Shown in pieces: positions 1 to 14,100 of a stretch of 60,000 nucleotides of DNA. Position numbers and translations under genes: made by a program. Origin of the DNA: Phoronis australis (taxonomy: Eukaryota > Phoronida > Phoronidae); assembly GCA_002633005.1 (NCBI GenBank), contig NMRA01000036.1, positions 728,440 through 788,439 on the forward strand, given 5' to 3'. How positions within the stretch are numbered: the first letter of the stretch is position 1; the number at the start of each line of letters is the position of its first letter. The notes below the pieces were generated by a model. It was not told the DNA's origin. It did no database searches and saw only the letters and a list, made by a program, of their open reading frames with translations.

Positions 1-395
1 GTGGCACCTCCAAGTGGCATTTTTTGCTTCTATAGCCATTCTCCTAAATCCACTGCAGGATCTTTATTAAATTTAGCAAGTGTATGCATATGAAGTTGAC
101 AATGGACGATGACAACTTTCAGACGGATCTGGCAAACGTTGTGCACCCTGCTGGTATTTTTTTGTTCATTTTCTTTTGTTTCTCTGTCAGAAGTTTCTTG
201 ACAGATTTTTATGAATTTTATTAAATTGCTTTCTATTAAAGAATTGATGACATGTTACCATTTACGCATGGATTCGACATTTTTTGCACCTTCTAGGGAC
301 CATTTTTATCATACAAATAAACACTCCTAGAAGCACACGATATGAGGTGCATTCATGGGTGCATTTCAAGGCTCCGTGTTGCTCTTGTTTCATTG
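1..395 (+). repeat. Copy of the CTCF-motif array repeat (left edge of window)
   Basis: This copy is homologous to 20711-21075. Shared blocks include CCACTGCAGGATCTTTATTA, ATGAAGTTGACAATGGACGA and a 3' end around CATTCATGGGTGCA. CTCF-like motifs end near 18, 155 and 300, so spacing is about 137 and 145 bases. It is truncated by the window start and lies inside a ZMYND8 intron. Confidence 0.75.
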
Positions 396-2021
396 GTGGT
401 TATTTGAGCAAAAATTTCGCAACTGTTAGCGATGACACTGTCCTTTAATTGTTGACAATAGCTGTGGCCCCTGGCGATAACTTTCACAAGACCGGAGTTG
501 CCCATTCATACCGTACCACAGCAACAATGTTCCACTGTTTAATTCCACCTGCTTAATGCGAATGGTATTGTTAACTTTGATCCAGGACTGAAGTTAAACC
601 TTCATACTGACTGCAACTCCCCAACACATTGAAATATTGACATTAGTATGAATGGGCCTAATGAATAGAAATTATGTAAGTAAGCAGTCATTAGTTCTCT
701 TTGTAGGTTTTGCAGCTTGAATTGATTCTTGTTGAGACTTAGTGCTCTGCTTTTCCTTTTCAGTGTCAGAAAACTAGTCATGCTGATTTATATGAGAATA
801 AGCAACATAAATTTCAAAGCATGTATAACTATGACAACTTTAACCATTGTGTTCAGTTTTGTAAAACTGTTAATAATTAATTTTGTGCAACAAGAAACAA
901 CCACACATTCGCTCAAGGTTGTTGACTGTTATGGAGAGAAAGGAAATATTTATTATAGTGGCATCTTCCTAAAAAATAGACAATATCATCTAGGGTGTCA
1001 CATAATTTGGATTGGGTATTTAAGAGTCCACCAAAATGAGGCACCTGGTGTATTTCAATGGCATTTTCCAGTTCTTCGTCATGTTCTTGTTGCAAAAAAA
1101 TCATATGAATTGTTGCGTTTTTTCACTAGTAACGTGACTGGACAAAATTTCTGAGGAACTTTACCATCGTGTCAGTTGACATGATCTCAAGCTGGTTCAA
1201 CTATAGCGGAAAGAAAATCATTTTGCTTAATAATTTTTTCATACGGGTGTTTCGGTATGTAGTAGCGATATCACGTGTTTGGTCAGGTCATTGTTAAATT
1301 TACTATCATGGTAGAAGTTTAGTATGATGTAGTGACAAAGGCTACGGTTACGACGATGTTCTAATCCCAATTTGCTACTAAATCTTTTGAGAAAAGAGCT
1401 TTAATTAGTGTTGGTTTGTCATTACAGTCATTTTTCACCATCTGTTAATGTAATTTTTTTGTAGTTCCAGTTTCAGATCAATAGGCAAAAATAAATAAAA
1501 TTAACCACTACAATCAATATAAGTAAATATATGTTTAATCTCTGGACACCAGTTTCTTGCTGTTATTTTATAATCCTTAGTGAGTCTTTCTCATGAAGTT
1601 TTAAACACCAGAGGCCTCTCTGTACAGCCTGGCCTCATGCACTCCTTACTCAGGCAGACGGCTCTTTGTACTAACCGGCCTCATGCTCTTGTAACATTCA
1701 GTTTGTCTGTCTTGGCATTGTGGATGATCTGCTTTGACCGTCACTTTCCTGGAAGATAGCATAGGTGAACTTATCACACTTTGGTAAACGACAGTCATTC
1801 TGGTCACTGCACTAGTCACTGCTCAAGTGATTATGTGCAAGGGTATTATGTAGTCAGGTCATGTGAATTTCTTAAAGTAGGTTTGTACTTTCGTTTGAGC
1901 TTGACCACTTTTTCATGTATAACACTTGTTAAATGGTAGTCATTCAAAGGTCTTTCACAGTTTGTTCTAGGCATGTCATCAGTCTCTTGCACATTTACCT
2001 TATGTGTGTCACTATTATTAG
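396..2021. other. ZMYND8 intron, no gene seen
   Basis: The sequence is AT-rich. An open frame at 729-1154 has no recognisable domain and biased hydrophobic composition, and I treat it as chance. No RNA gene or mobile element is recognised here. Confidence 0.5.
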
Positions 2022-2144
2022 GTCTTGGGTGCCAGTGAGCCAGTGCTATATGTTGTCGAAAGAGTGTCCAACCCCTGTGAGAAAGAAGACTTCTGGCTTT
2101 GATGTAGCCATGGACGAGCTAGACACACACATTGAGCGACTGAG
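2022..2144 (+). CDS. ZMYND8: ZMYND8 exon: end of PWWP region and following helix
   Basis: It encodes [17 protein letters not shown] and then a basic linker and the helix [13 protein letters not shown], matching the vertebrate block RAWVPLSNCYLMSKE followed by AMQEMEVYVENIR. The acceptor AG is at 2020-2021, so the exon begins with the last base of an arginine codon. The donor is GTATGG at 2145. The final 20 bases of the exon are the first copy of a 49-50 bp minisatellite that continues into the intron. Confidence 0.9.
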
Positions 2145-5100
2145 GTATGGTTCTACATTGAACTCTGTTAAACACACACATTGAATGGCTGAGGTGTGGT
2201 TCTACATTGAACTCTGCTAGACACACTCATTGAATGGCTGAGGTGTGGTTCTTATATTGAACTGTGACAGACACACACATTGAATGGCTGAGGTGTGGTT
2301 CTTATATTGAACTCTGCTGGACACACACATTAAGCGGCTGAGTTGTGGTTCTAATGTTAAACTCTACAAGACTAAGTGTGATTTCTTGCGGATAGGCATG
2401 GTTTTTTTATCACATGAACTGTAATAATCAAATGGATTTTATAGGTTTAATGTAATGGTAAATTGTTTGAAGACATTAAGTTTTGCACTGACTCTTCCAT
2501 TGTGTTTCAGGGCTAAATTTGGTCACTTTGAGTACTTCCGATTTCGGACACCTTATGACGAAAAACGAGTCTACATGCAGAATAAGCTGAAGTCTAATCG
2601 ACAGATGTCAACTGGGTTTATCAAGAAGAAATTGCAACAGAGCAATGAAAGTAAAACAAACCCTAATGGTGTGTCTGGTGCAATTTTAAAGCTACTACAA
2701 ACTCACAATCTATCAACAATACGATTGATTTATACCATTGATCTTATTCACGCAGCCGCCATTTTAAAAATGGGCCTTTGTTAGGTTAAAAAACAATGCC
2801 TTTGAGACATAAATAGAACGAGGCACGCGAAAAAATCACATTTCTGCATTGTGATTCAGGGGAAAGCATTGTTTTCAAAACCTAAAAGGAGACTTTTTGT
2901 AATATGGACACTGCATGAATAAGGTATATTAACTGCTAGGAAGCAGCTCTCATCTTGTTCCATGCTCAGATGAGAACGTATTTATAAGCTTTAAATTAGC
3001 TAAACTGTTTCTTATTCCTTGATGGGACGTCTGGACCCATCCGAGGGCAGTTGCAGCAATGTTATTCCTTTATTGCTGCAAAACTGCCGGCACTCAAAGC
3101 TTGTGATGGATTTTGAAGCTTTTCCTCTTAAAATCCTCAATACGAACTTTAAAATCAGTGCCTATGTAAACAACAAAATTTTGGTCGACATTTCGTTTTA
3201 TTGTCTATAAACTTAAGCTTTCTCACGACAAAAGTTCACAAAAGTTCTCATATTTTGGCCAAAAACAAATGTGATAAAACCCGCAATTGTTTTAACTTAT
3301 TCAGCCCTTGCATAGTCCTCAAAAATCTATTTCTGCGCCTATGTGGTTATCTTCGTTTGTCGCTGCCCTGTTAGCGTAACCATGATCCATCGTGCAATAT
3401 TATTTTACTATTAATATTTGTCACCCGCAATCACATGTACTTCTTGGGTCCACGTTTGATGATGGCCTTATAGGCCAAATAACGTGTTTATAACAGAGCA
3501 CTTGAAAATACAAATTACTCGTGCTATAAGGCCACGGCTGTTTTATTAGCATTAAAAAACTTTCGGTTTTTGCTTTTGTTTCTATTCGTATTGTATTGAA
3601 TTTATTGTGTTGTATTTAAGTGCAAATTTAATTTTTTAATAACGAATAATGTGCATGTCTTCCAGATTGTGTTTCTCCTGTCAGTCAACATGGCTCAGTG
3701 TCGCGTTGTTACAAGGTGGCGTTCAAGTCTTCAGCTGGTCGATTCAGCGCCTCACTGCGTCAGTCACTGAAGAGTGAAACTTCAAAAACACTTGACAAGG
3801 GATTGGCCATGAAAGCTGCGTCAGCTCTTCGCAGTAAATACAGCAGTATAAAGAGCTCGTGCAGGCGAAATTCAGCCAAAAATCTTAGTTTTAAGGGCGG
3901 TATCCCCCATTACAAGAGTTGCTCATCACAAAGTGATGTTGATAGTGACTCTGCTCGGGGAGTGTTGTTTGGAGCCAGTCACAAACAATTGGCAACGACT
4001 CATGACTCTGTTGTTGAGAGTTTGGTCACCAAACCAAAACTTACTGATATAAATGTCGTCACAAAATTAGCCGAAAAAATCAAAACATTTGGCGATGTCG
4101 ATGATCAAAGTACTATGGAAACGGAGGATGCAACAAGTTGTGATAAGTTGGTAGAGTCGAACTTTGGAAAGAAATCAAAGATGGATGAAGGCCTAAATAG
4201 CAGCTGCACACCTGTGACAGGTTGTGAGGGAGTGAGTGGAGAGGACTCAGTGGTGGCTGATGGGCAAGGTATCGGAAGTGAACAGGTGACAGGTGGTGAG
4301 AGTTGTGAGTTGAGTACAGGGGAGAATCAGAGTACAGTGGGATCAGTGATGGCTGATGGGCTAAGTGTAAGTAATGAAGAGGTGAGAGGTGGAGAGGAAG
4401 TTGAGATGAGTAGAGGAGACGCACATAGCCCAGCTTGTGAAGTGTCTAGTACTACAGTTATGTTTGCTGATGGAGCAGGCAAGGTGTCTCACTTGGCTGG
4501 AGCGGATGGCAAGGAATATCTTGAAAAACTTGAGAAAACTATTGCTTGTTGTAAGGCCAAACTAGGAATAACTGGACATGAGGTAATCATTTGTACTGCA
4601 ACATCCTCCATGTAAGCCCATGGGCTTTTATTTGAATGTGTTGAATTTTATTCTATGGCTTTATAATTGTGTTGTATTTTAAATGTTCCCTTCTGACAAT
4701 TACACTTCATTATTCTCTATTTTGAACTTAGCAGTTTTGTTTTTACTTTTAATAATCTTGGAATGGTTTTAGCCAACCATTATTTCATAAATTTTGACAT
4801 TACTTACAGTATATTAGACACTCTCATTGTGGTGACCATTACAGGCTGGTGGTGACCTTCCTAACACCAGTGAGGACGAGGAACAGTATGACTCGGCTAA
4901 AAGTAACGCCAGTAGTGACTCGGACTCAGCCTCTGACAGTGTGTCTGGAGATGACAACTTGGTAAATGGTATGTAAATGATTAGTTTTGTGGAGATAAGC
5001 ATACAGTTGTTGTCATAACTGTTATGACTAAGCTGTATACCAAGCAATTGACCAGTGCCTGTGCTTTCTTTACAAAAAATCGGTTAAGTTTAATCACGGC

Positions 5101-8100
5101 CATTTACACTGTGCTGGTCCCAAATTAGCCAGTGTTGTCTGGCTTTTTTGCCACAAGGGCTCGTAGACGCCTAGCGGTACCACCCCTGGACAGCCAGCCA
5201 TATTCCACCCTTGCAGTAAACGTGACTAAATTAAAGACACAAATTTTGGCTCTGTCATCTGTCAATAATTGGTTCATTTACAATCATGTCACTGCTGTTA
5301 TGAAATATACCTGCTTAAAAGGGAAACCTCTCCTGTTTTATGCAAATGTGCTCTCCTTGTTGGGTAAACCATATTTTGGAATAAGTTGAAATATTTAGGG
5401 TATACCGTCAATTTTGAGGCTATGCGGATAGTCAGCGACATCTTTTAATAAATTGAATTTAATGATTTAAAAATTGTTGAGTTAACACTCTTTGAACTAA
5501 GAACTAGTCCACTTAACCACTTGGTTAAATTTCTCAGTTGAGCTAGAATTGAAATCACATGTTTTTTTCAAGATTAGGTATCCATTATAACGTTGTACGA
5601 ATAATGACAAATTGTATCAAATGAGCGTGATATACAGTTGTTTGTAATGCAGAAAATACCATGATATCCTGAGTAATCACACAATATACACTAAATAGTC
5701 TGGTGTGTAATACACACCTTAATCACCAGTGATCAGGCAACATGCACTTGACAATGTGAGTAATGCAGTTATCTTGAGTGATCAGGCAATATACGCTCTT
5801 GTGTAATACAGAGATTTAAACAGTCATAGCTACAAGCTCCAGTTTTGATACACAATATATTTAGCTACACAGAAAGGATTTCCTAGCTTTCAATCAATAG
5901 AATGTTTCCATTATGGATATCTCCAACCTTATCACAAAAATTGTGACAGTCCCATTTTACAATATTTTTTCCATCACTCAACACAGTTAATGGGGTGTTA
6001 TTTTTAAAAGTGTGCTTAAAAAGTTGACATTGATTGCTGGTTTGGGTGGTGTGCTTATAAATTCCAGCTTTGGTACCTTTTTCGCAACCCCCATCTTCCC
6101 GATACAGCGTTGTCCTTCCCTACCGTTTTCTGTTCCTCTCATTGTTGTGTGCACCCTTCATCAAAACTCCAGAGGACCATGTGTGCTTTTGCTCATGCCA
6201 GAATTCAAATATCTTAGGCATGAACCCCAACAATGTCACAGTTATGTGTTCTGGATTGTGCTGATGTGTTTATGCCCTACTTTGTTCCAGAAAGAGGTGT
6301 GGCTGAGTCTGACTCGGACAGAAAGACCAGTATGAGTGAGCAACCTGCAACTAACTCTGCTCCTGCTGAGGAGAAGTCTAACCAGCCCCACGACATCACT
6401 CAACCTCATCCACTTAGTAACACTAACAATAATGCGGGAGATGTCACCATGGATACAGATCAGGCTGGCATTGTGATGCCAGCATTATCAAAGTCACTTA
6501 CTACTGATTCCGAATCAGACTCTGATACTGGGAAATTAGTTATAGATTGTGAATCAGAAACCCATGCAACAAAAACAAACTCAGACTCTGAGAAAGGTAA
6601 AACATCGAAGTGCCCAGATGATACTTGTTGCTCAGACAAGACCAGCGAGCCAGCTGTCATACTGAATGTTCCCTTACCTGAGCAAGCAGTGCCATCTGCT
6701 GATGGATCCAGTAAATCTTCCACTTCTTCAACTCTGGCAATCTCTGCTCTCGCAACATCTCAAAATGAAGCTACATCTGTAGATCTTGCTTCACCACCAA
6801 CTGCTGAGAAAACAAATGGGAGTGAAGCAAGAGGTGCGTCTCGCCAACTGGAAGAGACAATGGGCAAATATCATCGAGCTGTAAGTTGTAGCAGTCGTTA
6901 CCACTTTAACACAAAGTAGAGATGGTTGGGTAAATAACTTCCAGTTGTAGGTTAAATAATCCTCACCACTCAAAACGTAAGTTAGAGACTGTTGGTACAT
7001 TAGTAAATACTACGCTGCAATTTGAAATAGTCGTTATTATTTTATGATAATGTAGAGACAATTGGGCTTTTAATAATGACACAGTGCGCAAACATTCGCA
7101 TGCGCAATCCAGCATATGAATGCACAAACCTGCACTTGCATGTGTGTAGTTCAAAAATACGAGCTGACAATTTGAAATTTCAAATTGACCATCCTACAAA
7201 TTTGAGTGTTTACGTCATTTTTCGATCGTTTGTATGTGCAAATTATAATCATTAGTGCACTCGAAAAATGATCTCAATGCTAAAGTCCGTAAGTTGTTAA
7301 ACTCAAAATTTTAAATTGTCCACTCATTGTTATGGATTGCACTTAGTCTAGCAAATGCAGGTTTTTGCACTCGTGTAACTTATGGTACACGTAAATGTTT
7401 GGGTGCCTTGAATGAAAGTTGTAGCAGTACTTACTATACGAACTTAATTATATTGAATGATACATTATTTAGCAGTTCAAAAATGGCCAACATTAAAGTA
7501 AGTCAGAATGAAGTGGTTTGTTTAGACAAAAATAAAACGTACAAACTCCATTCCGACAACAGTATAACGATAGGCAACTAAAAGCCTGAACTTATCTTAC
7601 TTTATGACACGAGTTTTTGTGAGGATTGCACAGAATCGAAATATTCGACACTTGCTGTTGTGTGAAAAGCAGGATGTTTCACAGTACTTAAACCACAAAT
7701 TTGACCAAGCTTGGTGATGTTAATGACGTGGTTATTTTTTATTTTCCAGCTAAATGAAACCACCGGTGCAATCATGAAAGATTTTTATAATGATTTGATA
7801 AAGCAAGGTTTTGGAAAAGTGAGTATGAGTGTTTAGACACCTTTGTGTTTGTCAAATGTGTTATATCTTCTTTTTCATTGCTGCTGTTTGCCTGTCTTAT
7901 GTCTGTTTATTTTTTTTTCAATGTAATCTCCTAAATTTTTTGAAACTTTCCAAAAGTTTGTTGGATAGCATGATTATTTCTTCAAAGACATTTTGATTAG
8001 CAAGTGGTCAGGACACCAAGACCTCCCTTCCCACTCCCAGTTCAGGCCCACTCACACCAAGGCCTCCCTTCCCACTCCCAGTTCAGGCCCACTCACACCA

Positions 8101-11100
8101 AGGCTTCCCTTCCCACTCCCAGTTCAGGCCCACTCACACCAAGGCCTCCCTTCCCACTCCCAGTTCAGGCCTGCTCACACCAAGGTTTCCCTTCCCACTC
8201 ACAGTTCAGACCTGCACACACCAAGGCTTACATTCCCACTCCCAGTTCAGACCTGCTCACACTAAGGCATCCTTTCCCACTCCCAGTTCAGGCCTGCTCA
8301 CACCAAGGTTTCCCTTCCCACTCACAGTTCAGACCTGCACACACCAAGGCCTCCCTTCCCACTCCCAGTTCAGACCTGCTCACACGAAGGCTTCCCTTCC
8401 CACTCACAGTTCAGGCCTGCTCACACCAAGGCATCCCTTCCCACTCCCAGTTCAGGCCTGCTCACACCAAGGCATCCCTTCCCACTCCCAGTTCAGGCCT
8501 GCTCACACCATGGCTTCCCTTCCCACTCCCAGTTCATGCCCACTTACAGACGGACCAACCATGCTTCTGCACATCATTCCCTTTGAATGTCATTCTATAC
8601 CCTCTCCTCTCGGTCCACTTTCATGACCTCATAGATAATCTGTCCACACAAATTACGTGTGAAAAATGTTCTTACACACAAATTCTGTGCAATTTTGGTT
8701 ATTCATTTTAAATAGGATCATTTCACAAATACTATCTTTCAGCTGTAAAAATAAAAATGTCCGTGTATTGACTAGACTAATCAGAATAACGAGCATACAA
8801 TTAGGTAGACCAATCAGAATGCATCTAACAAAACTGCTGCACCCACTCACCAGTCAGTAAGGTCATCAATGTCATCTTGGAGTATGTAAACTCTTTTTAT
8901 TGGTAGAGCGTTCTGACCATTTTGTGTCAGTCTTTATATTTGAAGGTGAGCCCATATTTTGCCAATTGAACACAAAAATGTCGACCATCAAAATTATATC
9001 TTTCAATTTATTTTGTGATTGGGATAACATTTTTCAAGATTCTAATTTCAACAAATATATTGAATAATCACGCACCCTGGTTTCAGCTCACATTGTAAAA
9101 CGATCAACAAAATGGCCATTTTTTCAAATTGAATAATTTGATTTTAAGTTAATTTTGATTTCATGAAATTTACTCACTGATGAGTAACTTGGGTTTTGCT
9201 ATTTTCCAAACTTTGAGTCACTTGTGTTGTTTTTGAGTTATTTTCAGTTCGTGTAATTTTGTGAACTGAGCAGGTATTATTCAGGGCTGGGCAGGTATTA
9301 TTCAGGGCTGGGCATGTATTATTCAGGGCTGGGCAGGTATTATTCAAGGCTTGGCAGGTATTATTCAGGGCTGGGCAAGTGTTATTCAGGTCTGGGCAGG
9401 TANGCTGGCAGGTGTTATTCAGGTCTGGGCATGTATTATTCAGGGCTGGGCAGGTATTATTCAGGGCTGGGCAAGTGTTATTCAAGGCTGGGCAGGTGTT
9501 ATTCAGGGCTGGTTAGGTGTTATTCAGGGCTGTGCAGGTATTATTCAGCGCTGGGCAGGTGTTATTCAGGGCTTGGAATTTTCCTCTTTTTAAGAGGAAA
9601 TTCTCTTTTTAGGTTTCAATTTCCTCTTTGATTTCCAGTTTTCTCTTTTTTCGTCTCTTTTCATCATTATTTTGACTCTATTCATGCAAAAACATTCATT
9701 TCAATAAAATTTTACAGCACAAAAATATTTCTATCACAAGCCTATTTATTTGTGGAATGATACATAACCTGGAAATTTTTCCTCTTTTTGTCATTGGGTA
9801 TTCCAAGCCGTGGCAAGACACTTACTTTTTGAACTCTACAGGCATTATGACTAAGATAAGACACTTGCTTTGTGGATTGTGTATGTATTATGGCCATGAT
9901 AAGACACTTGTCTTCTGTTGACCTTGTGTCTGCTCAATATATGCTGTTTCTTTGTCATTTCCGTCAAGACAAAATTGCTTACGGTAATTCATGCATTTTC
10001 AATAACAGGTTAACATTTTATTTTTCAACATCTGCATTCAAAACCATTTCAAGTGTTTTCTTGTTTCAGCCTTCAAGTGGTCTGTCGCCTACTGAACTGC
10101 TGAGGCTACAGTGGAACCACCAGAGAGAAATAGCTGAAATTATGCACAACTGTGGTACAGTATATATGCATTTCAGGCGTTTGTATCTGTTCACTCAGTA
10201 TCTGCTATTGATGGGTGTTGATAAAATCGTGCGTATCTGTGCCAGGGTTCTCTTACAATGCGCCCTCTTAATGTTAGCTTAACCCTTCTTTCTGTTCCTC
10301 TTAAATTGTGTTTGGAGCCAAACACATTTTTTCTATAAAGGGCAAATTAAGTTTGTCAAATAGGCCTGGAATGCAAAAAAACAATGGAACTAAATTGCAT
10401 TATTCTTAGTAGTTCTATGCCACTGAAACAGAATTCAACCTGTTCACCAGGTATTTTGCTGTTTTTTTTGTAAAGATTCAGAATTTCTGTAGATGTCAAA
10501 ACATTTTTCTTTAAGTTTCTAATTTAAAAGAAATGATCTATCAACTGCCCGTCACTTCGTTGTTTTTTTACCTCAAGGGAAAGCACATCTTACATTTGGT
10601 TTGGCAAGACACAGATGTAGCACATTTCCCTCATATGGAACATGACCTTTGATGTAAACAAAACAATGGCGACTTTAAGCAGTAGCCAGTCGGATTAAGA
10701 TGTAACAAGTCCTAACCATTTAAAATTAGTTATTTAAAGGTATTGTTGTATTGAAATATATTCTAATGTGCACTTGGAATTGTTTTTGGAAATCACTTGC
10801 CTCTCTGGCTTGCCTCATACTGTGCTGCTGAACTCAGATTTGGAGTGCGATCACACATAGTCGTTAATATCTGTCTTGTCAGTCAAGTGTTTGTCGAACA
10901 ACTGTTAACGCATGCGCGCATTTATCATAAGTGGGAGGGAGATTGGAAACTTTGTGGTGACCACAGAGTTTTTCCTCCACGCGAATTTCAAAAATCATGA
11001 ATTTTGTGATTTTTCTCTGGAAATTTCCTCACAGGAGAAAGTGAATAACTCTATAGTAGGCGTTGTGAGAGGAAACTTTCATCAAGCATTGTTAAAGTAA

Positions 11101-14100
11101 TATTTTTGACGAGTTTTCACGTTCCATGCGTATTACCCTTTAAATACTGACAAATTCCCCACAGTCAGCAGTTGCATAATTTCTGCTGTGTTCCTCACTT
11201 AAATTTTATAGTGTCTGGCGCTGAAGTCAGATACTAGATAGACTGTAACTAAGTAGTTATGAAGCTCATAAAGTTAAATCAGTTTTGTCCAAATCATAGA
11301 AGCACAACTACGCAGATTTTCATATTCACCGTTTTGCTTTGATCACTGCGTTATCAAGACAATAAACCTATGTACACTAAACAGTGCAAACAAACAAGAG
11401 GTATACTCAAACGCAGCAAAGAAGTTGAACGACATTCTAGTCCACCTTTTCTTGATGTGCTGGTTAAATGCTAGAGTCATGGTATGGTTACATCTACTTG
11501 CCGTAAACCTGAATTCTCTGGCGTATATATGATGTTTGACAGTATAAAAAGGGTTTAAATTAGTTAATAACCTTATACACCATGCTGCTTGGTAAATTTG
11601 TTCCAGTGACTTGGTATTTGAGAAGGATCTGACTGTCACTCTTGTACTTTATTTAAAGCCAATGGTTACCCATAGAATTTTTGGACAGTTGTAAAAAAAT
11701 GTTTTTTGTCAATATGAAAAAAGTTAATGATGCTCTTCAGTTGGGTCCTGAATTAAGAAAAGTTTATTTCTCTCTACCGTGTGTTGGTGCTGGTGGTCTC
11801 AAGCTCAAGTCCTGTCAATCCTAGTGTTCAGCCTACCTTAAGTTTGTACCCTTGTGCAAATGGTCTTTCCTTCTATATCATTTGAAATCGCCCATTCAAA
11901 TGTTATTGATTGGTTTATAGATTAGTTGTAATGACTGTCCTGAATTCTACATTGGTCTCAGGACGAATAGGTTAGGTGATACATTAGCCAAGTATAACAC
12001 CTCTGAGAGTAACAGTGTTTCCTGGCATTTTCAGTCTCACCAGCATGTTGCCAATTCATAAGACATTATCCATTATAGAGAATATTAAGAGATAAGCTCA
12101 ATATTAAACAGACTTTGGCCATTCAGACTGACAAAGCTGCACATTCATTCGATCACCAGCAGAGCTTTGTTGTCTTGAATAATGGTAGTTTGATGTGTTT
12201 GGGTATACCTGCCTTTTCCTTCAGTTAGTTTAGTGTTTGACACTGTTTAGTGTACAATTTGGTTAATTGTCTTACCTGGTTGTGCTGATTTTTAAATTTT
12301 TTAACCTCATAAGAACTGATGATACTCGTTTTCTTCTTTTTTCAAAGAAAACCATTCTTACACTAACGCTTATTTGTGCTCATATCAAATTCAAGAAATG
12401 ACTCATCTGGTTACTAGGTACATTAATTTGCAGTTCAAAATACTGGCAGCATTCACCTGCAACAATATGTATGGGGCAGCCATACTAGAATAGGGCTGCA
12501 CCTTCTCAATTTCTGAGCCTGTCATTGGCTAAAAAGGCAGCATTTAGCTCCACCTCTTTTCTCCCTTAATATTGTCATGTTAGGAGGGCATGAAGTGCTG
12601 TTTAATAAAAAAAGGTGGAACTTGAAGTGTGTGGACTTTCGGGTAGGCCTTTTTGCAGCGTACGTCCTGCACTAATATGGAAGCCCTGGCAAGGACGCCC
12701 AATGTATCATTTGGACGCCCACTATCAATAGGAACCTTTCAAGTTTGGACACAGACATTGTAATGGTCACTAGGAAGCCTATAAAGACTCACAGTGGTGG
12801 CTCTTTTTTCAAAGCAGGAAGAAAATATACAATGTACTGTATTCGCCGTAATAACCGCCCATGCCCCTATAAGCGCCCCCCACGCGTTTTCAGACTTATG
12901 CTAAAATAAGCGCCCAGTCCATGAACGTGAGAAAAATGTCTTACCTACAGTCCTAAAATTCTATAGTAACGTCATCAATTTATCAATAATATCCGACAGT
13001 CCTGAAAAAATCATTGTGCGCAGAATTTGTAGACCACGAGCCTTGCCGCTATGTCGGTATTTAGCCGTGACTATACACTTCAAACTTCTGCCATGCCTCA
13101 AAACGAACACAAAGGTTTTGCTGATCTTGCGAGGACCAATGGTCTGACCTTTCAGAGCAGACGTAGTGTACTTGTCTACGGGATTGTTTTGAAGATATTA
13201 ACCGCTTTCAACAGGAATCCAAATTTCTTTGTACACGTGAAAACCGCGAATTGAAGACAAATAAAAAGCTTGGCCAGTGTTACAAGCACGTAGCCAGGAA
13301 GCGCGCGCTAAATACATGAACCTGTCATCAAAGACATTACACCGAAAAATTACTGTCACGTACGCATCCAGCCACACGGCGACTAATATGGGCCTTACCG
13401 AGACAAATGTCGAACGTTTTTAGCACATGAGACCGCCAAGTGCTGAATGAAACACGCTCTGGTTTAGGCCTACTGCTTGTGCAAATTTCTTTAGATACAA
13501 TGCACATCTAGTAGCTCGTTAGATTGCGTGGCTCTGGCCAAAAGACGGTCTCTGCTCTGGCAAATGAACTCTGGTGTCACGCACGCGCTCGCTTACTCAA
13601 CACAGACGAACTTCTAAACAAACGTCACGTGACAACATGTGTGTTCGTCCAGAAATTTTTCTCATGTTGCCGATCATGCATGTAAATGGCACGATGTAGC
13701 ATAGATTGTACTTAAACCTGACGTTAATCCCGACTCCACGGGAAGTTAAAAATCTTAGGAGCGCTACTTGGAAAACTTCAGGAGGATTTCAGGTAATTTG
13801 CTTGAGTCAAAACTGTATTTTTATTCAAGAATTCAAGTCGCCATATCGATGATTGCGAGGCAGTCAGCCGGTGAGTTTTTGCCCTGGGATTTCAGCACAA
13901 TTTTCTGTAAAATGATGGCAATACACCACAATTTTGTAGTAAGTCTTTCATAGATTACAGATACGTCACAGAGCTTAAATGTGATGAATCTTAGCTTCCG
14001 ATTTCACCCGTTGGAGACCGACTTTCAACGGCCTTGGGTTATAATAAACCCCCCCCGAAACGAACTTTTCTAAGCGCCCTGGGCGGTTATTACGGCGAAT

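Noticed and set aside
729-1154. 141-codon open frame in a ZMYND8 intron
   Set aside because: No domain, no splice context, hydrophobic composition expected from T-rich DNA; treated as chance.
8004-8711. Proline/histidine-rich frames up to 235 codons
   Set aside because: They are generated by the 41-bp minisatellite, which lacks stops in several frames.
9174-9631. Repetitive Cys/Asn or Tyr/Ser/Gly frames
   Set aside because: Products of a 21-bp minisatellite with an N; both strands and several phases are open, so no coding signal.
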